From contig DATKFM010000168.1 in assembly GCA_035544395.1 (NCBI GenBank), positions 1-30,353 on the forward strand: a stretch of DNA of 30,353 nucleotides, in the 5' to 3' direction. Below are positions 23,906-30,353 of this stretch, piece after piece. A program made the position numbers and the translations under genes. How positions within the stretch are numbered: the first letter of the stretch is position 1; each line of letters starts with the position of its first letter. Origin of the DNA: DATKFM01 sp035544395 (GTDB lineage Bacteria; Pseudomonadota; Alphaproteobacteria; Dongiales; Dongiaceae). The notes beneath the pieces were generated by a model that was not told the DNA's origin, did no database searches, and saw nothing but the letters and a program-made list of their open reading frames with translations.

Positions 23906-26239
23906 CTATTGCGCAGGCCCGAGCGATTGCGACAGGGCGCGCGCGTCCTGATTATTGGGCGCAACGTGCAGGAGCTGCGCGGCGTAATCCTTCGCCGCCG
24001 CCAGATCGCCGGTATCGCGCGAGATCGTGGTTAGGGCGATCAGGACATCGACATCGGCCGGGCGCGTTTCATGGGCCGTGCGGAGGACACGCAAGGCCTC
24101 CGGGCTTTGGCCGGCCGTGTGGAGCGCGATGGCGTAGACATAAGCATAGCGCGTGTTACCGGGCGCCGCTTGAACCGCCTGTGCCAGTTCCGGCATCGCG
24201 TCATTCAGCCGCTGCATTCGCAACAGCAGCAGCCCGAGGGCATGGCGGGCGACGGCATTGCCGGGATCGATCGTCACCGCCTGGCGCAACAACGGTTCAC
24301 CGTCGGCGTCGCGCCCCATGGCGCGGTAGAGATCGGCTAGATTCACCAGAGCCGGCACGAAAGCGGGATCGAGCCTAAGTGCGGTCCTATAGGCAGCCTC
24401 GGCAGGTTCCGCTTGCGCGCGATCGGCATAGAACGAGCCAAGCGTCACATGCGCTTCCGGCCGGTCTGCCGAGGCCATCTGGGCATCGACGAACTCCGTG
24501 GCCGCGCTTTCGAACGCTGCCTGCTGCTGCGGTGTCATCGATTGCGGCGGAACGGCCGCGAGCATCCGGGCAGCGGAAATGCGCACGGCACGCACGGGAT
24601 CGGTAAGCAAGGCGCCGATTACCGACAGCCTTTCCTCGGGAGCAAACGGCGCGAACGCATCAACGGCCGCAGCGCGCACCAGGGGATCGGCATCGCCGAC
24701 GCCCGCGAGATAGGCATTGATCATCTCCCGCGTGACGTTCGCCGTGAATTGCGGCAGCAGGGAGAGCGCCGTCGCCCGGACAATGGCGGGTTTGCCGCCA
24801 TCGACAATAAGGGCGTTCAGCGCCTGATCGGCGCCGAGTTGTCCCCGCCGCCCGGCATCGATCACCGTTCCGTAGTGCGGCGTGGCGCTGACGCTTTCGC
24901 CATACCAGTCGGTCACGGCTGCGGCAGCCCATTCCGCGGTCTTGTCGCTGTGGCAGTTGTTGCAGGCGTTTGGCGTGCCGATGGCGACGGTGAGATCCGG
25001 CCGCGGTATGCGAATCCCATGATCGCGACGGACATCCACCACCATATAGGTTCGCGCCGGCATGTGGCAGTTTGCGCACTGCGCGCCGGTCGACTTCACG
25101 GGATGATGGTGATGGGACTCGGCGTCGAACGTTGCCGGCTGATGACATTGGCCACAAACGGCGTTGCCATCGGCCCGCAGGTTCAGGCTATGAGGATCAT
25201 GACAATCCGAACAAGTGACGCCCGCCTGGAACATGCGGCTTTGCAGGAATGAGCCATACTCATAGACCTCATCGAGGATCTGGCCATCGGCGTGATAGCG
25301 GTCGGCGGTGAGCAGATCGGGCATGTGGGTATCGAGGAAGGGATGGCCGTAGCTGTAGGAGGATGCGATCTCGCGCCGGCGGGCGTGGCAGCGAGCACAG
25401 GTCTCCACTTCGGCGTGCAATTGCCGCGGCGCCGTGCGCGTCGCTGTCGCGGCGCCGGGAGCCAATTCCCAGAGTCCTGCTCCAGGATCGCGGAAGCTGA
25501 CCGGCAATCCATGGGTGGCATCAGGCGCAGCGCCCTCCGGCGCATTTGCCCAGGCGACATGGCGGGACCCCGGTCCGTGGCAAGCCTCGCAGGATACGTC
25601 GACCTCCGACCATGTCGTCTGATAGGCATTCGCCATCAGATCGAAATTTTTGCGCAGATTGGTGGAGTGGCAATCGGCGCACATGAAATTCCAGTTCTGG
25701 TTGGCCCCCGTCCAATGCAGCGGATCGCCGGCGGGAATTTCTTCATTCGGGTATAAGTGAAACCAGCGCTGCCCGCCCTCTGCTGCGGGCCGGCTGTCCC
25801 AGGCCAGCCCCAGTGCTTGAAACCGGCCGCCCGGGAAGGCGATCAGATATTGTTGTAGGGGATAGACGCCGAAGGTGTAGGCGACCTCGTAGTCATGCAG
25901 TTTGCCGTCGGGGCCGTCAGTGCTGACGATGTATTTCCCGTCCCTGCGCGAGAATGTGGAAGTCACGCCGTAATGCTCGACGCTCGCATTGTCGAAGTCG
26001 CCGAGGACGTTGCTCTCGGTCGCTTCCTGCATCGCCAGGTCGTGATCCGATCCGCGCCAACTTTCTGCCTCGGCCTTGTGGCAGGTGGTGCAGACCTCGC
26101 GGCCGACGAAACTATCCTCAGCGGAACCCGAAGAGACGGCAAGGCACGTCGAAAACGCCAGGAAAAGCGGGAACCAGGCCCGGCGGCCAAGGGATGCTAG
26201 CCGAGGTATGCTTCGGTCGAAAACATAACATTGCGGCAA
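23906..26239 (-). CDS. Secreted octaheme cytochrome c with HEAT-like and TPR repeats
   Basis: Periplasmic multiheme protein of 777 residues. The signal peptide (about 17-40, RRAWFPLFLAFSTCLAVSSGSA) is followed by eight CXXCH heme sites: CTTCH (50-54), CADCH, CEACH, CARCH, CSDCH, CGQCH, CANCH and CNNCH (426-430). Residues about 440-545 look like HEAT repeats (ADPLVRAAAVDAFAPFAPEERLSVIGALL), and about 560-770 are TPR units (EAAYRTALRLDPAFVPALVNLADLYRAMGRD). The heme part recalls the cytochrome c554 superfamily. The start is TTG at 26239, with AGAGGA 9 bases upstream on the minus strand and no earlier or later ATG that keeps the signal peptide. Convergent with the patatin gene, 17 bases apart. 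The reaction is unknown; electron transfer or small nitrogen/sulfur oxide chemistry is possible. Confidence 0.88.
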   Translation of the reverse strand: MPQCYVFDRSIPRLASLGRRAWFPLFLAFSTCLAVSSGSAEDSFVGREVCTTCHKAEAESWRGSDHDLAMQEATESNVLGDFDNASVEHYGVTSTFSRRDGKYIVSTDGPDGKLHDYEVAYTFGVYPLQQYLIAFPGGRFQALGLAWDSRPAAEGGQRWFHLYPNEEIPAGDPLHWTGANQNWNFMCADCHSTNLRKNFDLMANAYQTTWSEVDVSCEACHGPGSRHVAWANAPEGAAPDATHGLPVSFRDPGAGLWELAPGAATATRTAPRQLHAEVETCARCHARRREIASSYSYGHPFLDTHMPDLLTADRYHADGQILDEVYEYGSFLQSRMFQAGVTCSDCHDPHSLNLRADGNAVCGQCHQPATFDAESHHHHPVKSTGAQCANCHMPARTYMVVDVRRDHGIRIPRPDLTVAIGTPNACNNCHSDKTAEWAAAAVTDWYGESVSATPHYGTVIDAGRRGQLGADQALNALIVDGGKPAIVRATALSLLPQFTANVTREMINAYLAGVGDADPLVRAAAVDAFAPFAPEERLSVIGALLTDPVRAVRISAARMLAAVPPQSMTPQQQAAFESAATEFVDAQMASADRPEAHVTLGSFYADRAQAEPAEAAYRTALRLDPAFVPALVNLADLYRAMGRDADGEPLLRQAVTIDPGNAVARHALGLLLLRMQRLNDAMPELAQAVQAAPGNTRYAYVYAIALHTAGQSPEALRVLRTAHETRPADVDVLIALTTISRDTGDLAAAKDYAAQLLHVAPNNQDARALSQSLGPAQ

Positions 26240-26434
26240 GACGTGTTTTCCTCTGATTTTCTAGTGTGGTATGTCACTTACTGACGTAAATGATCCGCGG
26301 TCTGTCCAATTTTGCAGTGCTCTGGAGCTCGAAGACTGGCGTACGATCGCCACTAACTCAAAGATTGCGCACAACCGTGCCTAAACCCCACCATGCTGCC
26401 GCGTGCCACAACCGGACAGAAACCCATACCTGTT
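26240..26434. other. Intergenic region between the cytochrome gene and rhaK
   Basis: A 195-base gap. The left end carries the AGAGGA ribosome binding site of the cytochrome gene (26249-26254, minus strand), and an AT-rich patch at 26255-26300 probably includes its promoter. The right part should contain the end of the rha transcript, but I see no U-tailed hairpin. The short frames here match nothing and lack coding character. Confidence 0.4.
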
Positions 26435-27844
26435 TCACGCCGACGGTACGCTGCGGACTCGAGACTTCCAACCTTCCGCATACTTGCCAAGTAGCGAACT
26501 ATCAATCAGGCCCGGCCCGCCGGTTGGCGCAGCTTGCAATTTCGCTACGTCAGTCTTACAGCCACACGCCAAGAGCGCGGCCCCGGCGCCGGTGCCGGTC
26601 GTTCCGCCGCTGGGTATAACGGCTCGTCTGGTCAGCGTTGCCAGCGTTTGGCAATAGAGATTGTTCTTCGCCATTGGGCCTTCAATCACGGTTGGCCCCT
26701 GGGCGCTGGCGAGACCAAGGCAGGTTTCCGTCATCAAGGCCAGATAGAAAGTGGCGGCGGCAGCGGCTTCCCCTGGGCTAGAGGGATTTTGCCCATCGGC
26801 CCACCCGCCCTTGCGATGGGGATAGGGGCCGGAGCCCTCCACGAGGGACGGCAGCATCATGACCTGATTCTCCAACACCCGCCGCACAGACTTGTCGTCG
26901 AAATCATCGGCAGCGCCCGCGGTAATCAGTTCATATTCCCGACCGCCCATGAAACGCGCCGAGGGCACCGGCCGGCCGAAGGCATCGATATTGGCCAGCG
27001 TATCGCGCTTCTCGTCGAGACACTCAAGAGAACTCCCGACCGCGAGCACGATGACCCAGGTCCCTGTCGATACGACCGCGAAGGGCGGCTGCCGCGCCAG
27101 CAGATGAGGCAGAAGGGACGCATTGGAATCATGGATGCCACAGTAAACAGGTACCCCTGCGGGCAAGCCGATATGCCGCGCGACATCGGGGAGCACGGGT
27201 CCCAATTGATCGAAAGCGAAGCGCGTCGGCGCCATGATCGCACCCAAACCAAGGAGCGACACCAGCTTTGAAAACCCCTGCCGACGGGGATTCCAGAGAT
27301 CGGTATGGCAGCCGAGCGAAGTCACCTCGGTAGCGCTGATCCCCGTCAGGCGCCAAGCCCAGTACTGAGGATAGGTGACAAGTCGATCGGCCTTCGAAAA
27401 CGCTGCCGGGCATGTGCGGGCCTGCCAGAACAACTGAGCGCCGAGATTGAGTCCCAGCGGCAAGCGCGGCGAAAATGTCTCCGCAAATTCGGGCCGCATC
27501 TGATCATAGAGTGAGGCCAGCGTGTCCGGCCCCGCAAATTCGTAGTCCAGCACCGGCAACGCCAATCCTGAACCAGCAAGCAGCGCAGCCGCGGCGCCAT
27601 GGGTCGTGATCGAGACGGCATTAACAGGCTGATAGCGCGCCAACTCCGCCATCGCGCCCAGTGCGAAGTCAAAGATGCGGTCAACATCGAAATGCGGATA
27701 TGGGCCGTCGGAGCGTACCTCATTCGGCATGACCCTGGCTGCCGTCTCCCGCCCCTCCTGCAGATCAAAGAGAACGAGCTTGGCATTGCTCTTGCCGACA
27801 TCGAGAACGGCGACATGGCGATGTTTCGATACGGGCAAGGCCAC
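26435..27844 (-). CDS. rhaK: Rhamnose catabolism FGGY-family carbohydrate kinase, RhaK type
   Basis: Sugar kinase of the FGGY family. Visible motifs are the N-terminal phosphate loop VAVLDVGKSNAKLVLFD, the helix SITTHGAAAALL, GIHDSNASLLPHLL containing the likely catalytic aspartate, STGTWVIVLAVG, and C-terminal GGTTGTGAGAALLAC. In Rhizobium leguminosarum RhaK acts in rhamnose use and is also needed for activity of the rhamnose ABC transporter. The frame is open to 27949 inside rhaU. GTG 27844, 14 bases after the rhaU stop, puts the kinase motif at the usual distance from the N-terminus, so I use it (469 residues). Last gene of the visible rha operon. Confidence 0.85.
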   Translation of the reverse strand: MALPVSKHRHVAVLDVGKSNAKLVLFDLQEGRETAARVMPNEVRSDGPYPHFDVDRIFDFALGAMAELARYQPVNAVSITTHGAAAALLAGSGLALPVLDYEFAGPDTLASLYDQMRPEFAETFSPRLPLGLNLGAQLFWQARTCPAAFSKADRLVTYPQYWAWRLTGISATEVTSLGCHTDLWNPRRQGFSKLVSLLGLGAIMAPTRFAFDQLGPVLPDVARHIGLPAGVPVYCGIHDSNASLLPHLLARQPPFAVVSTGTWVIVLAVGSSLECLDEKRDTLANIDAFGRPVPSARFMGGREYELITAGAADDFDDKSVRRVLENQVMMLPSLVEGSGPYPHRKGGWADGQNPSSPGEAAAAATFYLALMTETCLGLASAQGPTVIEGPMAKNNLYCQTLATLTRRAVIPSGGTTGTGAGAALLACGCKTDVAKLQAAPTGGPGLIDSSLLGKYAEGWKSRVRSVPSA

Positions 27845-27858
27845 GAACCCGCTCTGCG

Positions 27859-28191
27859 TCAGTCCAGATGAAACACGGTGCGCAGAGGCGTCGCGATGGG
27901 CGCCTTGTCGGAATGCGTCGCCATCAGCTCCGCCATGTAGTTCCACCACCGCCGCATGACCGGGTGAGAGGGAAGGTCCGCCATCTTGTGATCCTTCCGG
28001 CGCCGCAGAACCCCGAAGAGGACTCCCGTCTCTTCGTCCAGATGGATGGAATAGTCGGAGATCCCGGCGTCCTTCAGCAGAGCCGCAAGCTCCGGCCAGA
28101 TGGCATCATGGCGGCGCCTATATTCATCCGCCTTGCCCGGCAGAAGCTGCATCTTGAAGGCGTACTTCTCATGGGTGGCGGCATCAGGCAT
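27859..28191 (-). CDS. rhaU: L-rhamnose mutarotase
   Basis: Interconverts alpha and beta anomers of L-rhamnose in the cytoplasm. The 110 residues match the RhaM/RhaU family (about 104), with KYAFKMQLLPGKADEYRRRHDAIWPELAALLKDAGISDYSIHLDEETGVLFGVL, MADLPSHPVMRRWWNYMAELM and a C-terminal LRTVFHLD. The conserved RRHDAIWPE segment carries the active-site histidine. The ATG overlaps the rhaQ stop as TGATG (28193-28189), so it is translationally coupled. The frame is open upstream to 28425, inside rhaQ, but the family N-terminus begins just after ATG 28191. Confidence 0.94.
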   Translation of the reverse strand: MPDAATHEKYAFKMQLLPGKADEYRRRHDAIWPELAALLKDAGISDYSIHLDEETGVLFGVLRRRKDHKMADLPSHPVMRRWWNYMAELMATHSDKAPIATPLRTVFHLD

Positions 28192-29198
28192 CAGGCGGTT
28201 CCCCGGCTCAATAGGCGCCGCACGAGGATCGGCAGCGCGATCACCGCGATGAGCATCAAGCCGATGAAGATCGACATTACGATGCCGGGCACGTTCAACA
28301 ACCCGAGACCGAACGTCACGACGCCCATGACAAAGGCGGCGATGACGATCCCAGGAATCGTCCCAGAGCCGCCGAGAATACTCACGCCACCCAACACGAC
28401 TATGGTCACGACTTCGAGTTCCCATCCGAAGGCGATCGACGGGCGCGTGGATCCGAGCCGCGAAGTCAGCATGATCGCTGCGATGCCGCTGGCGACACCG
28501 GTCATGAGGAACAGCAGGAATTTGACCCGCTCGACACGGATGCCGGAAAACCGGGCGGCGAAGTTGTTATTGCCAATGGCGAAGATGGCCCGGCCAAACA
28601 CCGTCCGGTGCAACAGCACATAGGCTCCTACCGCCAATAGCAGGAAGGCCACAAATTCGAAGGACAACACCCACCAGACGTAACCCTGGCCGAAATAGGC
28701 GAAGCCTGATGGATATCCTTTGTAAACGCCATCGCCGAGCACGACATACGCGATGCCGCGAAACAGGCTCATGGTGCCGATGGTGGCGACAATCGACGGC
28801 AGGCCCACCCGGGTGATCAAAAATCCGTTGAAGGCGCCACACATTAAGCCGACGAGGAGCCCGATGGCGCAAAGTCCGGCCGGTCCGATGCCGGCTTGGG
28901 CCGCCGCACCCATGGCGGTGGAGGCCAGCGCGATGATCGCCGCGACCGAAAGATCGATCTCGCCGGCGATGATCAGGAACCCCATGGCCAGCGCGATGAT
29001 GCCCTTCTCCGTGAAATTGAAGGTGGCATCCGACAGATTCCAGGAATCGAGGAAATAGGGGGACGCCAGGGAGTTGGCGACAAAGATCAGGGCAAAGACG
29101 AGCAGCAGCAGCGCCTCCCAGCTCTTGACCCAACGGCCAAGGCGCGTATCCAGGCGATCCGGAATCGTCCGTCGCGCCATCTGCGGCTCCACACTCAT
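28191..29198 (-). CDS. rhaQ: Rhamnose ABC transporter permease RhaQ
   Basis: Inner-membrane permease of the ribose/rhamnose class of sugar ABC transporters, 335 residues with about eight to ten hydrophobic segments. Family blocks are FNFTEKGIIALAMGFLIIAGEIDLSVAAIIAL, GAFNGFLITRVGLPSIVATIGTMSLFRGIAYVV, FGRAIFAIGNNNFAARFSGIRVERVKF and VLGGVSILGGSGTIPG. ATG 29198 overlaps the rhaP stop by four bases (ATGA); a second in-frame ATG at 29180 is a weaker option. Together with rhaP it forms the membrane channel, as in the R. leguminosarum order rhaT-P-Q-U-K. Confidence 0.92.
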   Translation of the reverse strand: MSVEPQMARRTIPDRLDTRLGRWVKSWEALLLLVFALIFVANSLASPYFLDSWNLSDATFNFTEKGIIALAMGFLIIAGEIDLSVAAIIALASTAMGAAAQAGIGPAGLCAIGLLVGLMCGAFNGFLITRVGLPSIVATIGTMSLFRGIAYVVLGDGVYKGYPSGFAYFGQGYVWWVLSFEFVAFLLLAVGAYVLLHRTVFGRAIFAIGNNNFAARFSGIRVERVKFLLFLMTGVASGIAAIMLTSRLGSTRPSIAFGWELEVVTIVVLGGVSILGGSGTIPGIVIAAFVMGVVTFGLGLLNVPGIVMSIFIGLMLIAVIALPILVRRLLSRGTA

Positions 29199-30181
29199 GG
29201 AGCCGCACGCGCAGGCCGCAGGATTGGCCGGCCCTTCACCCGCTCGCTGCGGACATTGATGGCGACCGCCGCCACGATGATGGCGCCGGAAATGGCCATC
29301 TGCCAGAAGGGCGACACGTTCACAACCGGCAGCGCATTCTTGATTATGCCCAGGAACAAGGCGCCGAGCACCGCGCCGCCGACCGAGCCAATGCCGCCTG
29401 ATATCGAGATGCCGCCGATGACGCAGGCGGCGATGACGTCGAGCTCGAAGCCGCCCGCGATATCCACATAGGCGACCGCATAGCGCGCCACCCAGAGATA
29501 GCCGGAGATGCCGGCCAACAATCCGGACAGGCAGAAGGCATAGAACCGCGTCCGCCCCACATCGATTCCCGCGTAGACCGCCGCCACCGGATTGCCACCC
29601 ACAGCATAGAGACTGCGTCCAAGCTTCGTCTGGCCGAGGATAACGACCGCGATGCCGATGATCACCACCGCGATCCAGGAGAGGATCGGCAATCCGAGAA
29701 ACACATGCCGCGGCAGACCGAGAAACTCCGGTGTCATCTCGTGGGCGTTGACCCATTGCCCACCCGACAGCACAAAGGCCAAACCGCGATAGATGGTCAG
29801 TGTTCCCAGCGTGACGACAATCGGCGGGATGTCCAGTTTCCAGATCAAGAGCCCGTTGATTGCGCCTAGCGCCAGGCCCAGGCCGGCCGACAAGAGAATA
29901 GCCAGCGCCAGCGGCGTTTCCGGCGAGGCATCATTGATCATGGCGACCGCCATTCCCGTCAGCGCGAGATTCGCGGCGACCGAAAGATCGATGGATCGCG
30001 TCAGGATCACGGCCATCTGCCCGAGCGCCAGGATGATCAGAATTGCCGTGTCATTGAATACATTCGCAAGGTTGGCGGGCGCGGCAAAACCGGGGAACCG
30101 AATGGTGATGGCGGCCAGCAACAACAGGATCGCCACCACCAGCAACGTTTCGCGTTGCGCCAGAATAGACTTCGCGGACAT
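29195..30181 (-). CDS. rhaP: Rhamnose ABC transporter permease RhaP
   Basis: First of two inner-membrane permeases of the rhamnose ABC transporter, 328 residues. Characteristic blocks are DTAILIILALGQMAVILTRSIDLSVAANLALTGM, LGAINGLLIWKLDIPPIVVTLGTLTIYRGLAFVLSGG, LGRSLYAVGGNPVAAVYAGIDVGRTRFYAF and VIGGISISGGIGSVGGAVLGAL, matching the ribose-type permease family. The gene begins 3 bases after the rhaT stop and overlaps rhaQ by four bases, consistent with one transcript. Assignment to rhamnose rests on the mutarotase and kinase next to it. Confidence 0.92.
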   Translation of the reverse strand: MSAKSILAQRETLLVVAILLLLAAITIRFPGFAAPANLANVFNDTAILIILALGQMAVILTRSIDLSVAANLALTGMAVAMINDASPETPLALAILLSAGLGLALGAINGLLIWKLDIPPIVVTLGTLTIYRGLAFVLSGGQWVNAHEMTPEFLGLPRHVFLGLPILSWIAVVIIGIAVVILGQTKLGRSLYAVGGNPVAAVYAGIDVGRTRFYAFCLSGLLAGISGYLWVARYAVAYVDIAGGFELDVIAACVIGGISISGGIGSVGGAVLGALFLGIIKNALPVVNVSPFWQMAISGAIIVAAVAINVRSERVKGRPILRPARAAP

Positions 30182-30184
30182 TCC

Positions 30185-30353
30185 CTAAGCTTCCTTCACA
30201 TTGCCGGTGGCAGCACGGACGAGGGTCTCCGGCGATAGCTCGGCATGGTCGAACAAGCCGGCCATCCGCCCTTCCCGCATCACCAGCACGCGGTCCGACA
30301 TGCCGAGAATCTCGGGAATCTCCGACGAAACCATGATCACCGCCAGGCCTTCC
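30185..30353 (-). CDS. rhaT: Rhamnose ABC transporter ATP-binding protein RhaT, C-terminal fragment
   Basis: Only the last 55 or so codons are in the window; the gene continues past the right edge. The residues GLAVIMVSSEIPEILGMSDRVLVMREGRMAG followed by a helical tail ending in ATGNVKEA are the typical C-terminus of double-cassette sugar ATPases such as RbsA/MglA: they include the SSE(I/L)PE(I/L) segment and the SDRVLVMREG switch region. The stop TAG (30187-30185) lies 3 bases before the rhaP start. The solute-binding protein (rhaS) and regulator would be expected further right. Confidence 0.88.
   Translation of the reverse strand, partial: EGLAVIMVSSEIPEILGMSDRVLVMREGRMAGLFDHAELSPETLVRAATGNVKEA

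Noticed and set aside
26290..26657. Small plus-strand frames between the cytochrome gene and rhaK
   Set aside because: Most of their length runs opposite rhaK, they lack ribosome binding sites and family resemblance, and the AT-rich start is better explained as promoter DNA.
28191..29756. A 521-residue version of RhaQ starting at 29756
   Set aside because: The first 186 codons run antiparallel-frame through rhaP and lack membrane segments. ATG 29198 with the ATGA overlap gives the normal permease length.

Overview
The window reads as a GC-rich alphaproteobacterial chromosome segment. The reasons are a PcaQ-type LysR regulator divergent from pca genes, a rhizobial-order rhamnose operon (rhaTPQUK), and strong G/C preference at third codon positions. 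Genus cannot be fixed from sequence alone. No transposase, integrase, phage gene, rRNA or CRISPR array is visible.

Region 1 (about 1-8440) handles aromatic acid breakdown. It holds pobA (4-hydroxybenzoate to protocatechuate), a three-gene TRAP transporter that probably imports an aromatic acid, and pcaQ divergent from pcaC-pcaH-pcaG-pcaB (protocatechuate ring cleavage and the next steps). No pcaD is present, so the enol-lactone hydrolase must lie elsewhere. A solitary PhnD-like binding protein (8661-9542) follows.

Region 2 (9526-21537) is a self-contained selenocysteine and formate dehydrogenase island. On the minus strand lies selD fused to an FAD/NAD(P) oxidoreductase. Divergent from it are fdnG, fdnH, fdnI, fdhE, selA, selB and the selenocysteine tRNA gene selC. 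The fdnG frame is interrupted by a UGA at 12609-12611, which I read as selenocysteine 199: the flanking residues match E. coli FdnG and a SECIS-like hairpin follows immediately. The window therefore encodes the selenoprotein together with SelD, SelA, SelB and tRNA-Sec, plus the FdhE maturation factor. FdhD and molybdenum cofactor genes are not in the window. An unrecognised 153-residue coiled-coil protein follows selC.

Region 3 (21768-26239) carries a probable outer-membrane beta-barrel protein, a patatin-like lipoprotein, and, convergent with them, a secreted eight-heme cytochrome c with C-terminal HEAT-like and TPR repeats.

Region 4 (26435-30353, minus strand) is a rhamnose uptake and catabolism operon read from the right edge: the end of rhaT (ABC ATPase), rhaP and rhaQ (permeases), rhaU (L-rhamnose mutarotase) and rhaK (kinase). 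The genes are overlapped or tightly spaced.

The most notable system is the compact selenium island. It combines a fused SelD, a UGA-containing formate dehydrogenase and a selC gene with a U-U mismatch in the anticodon stem.
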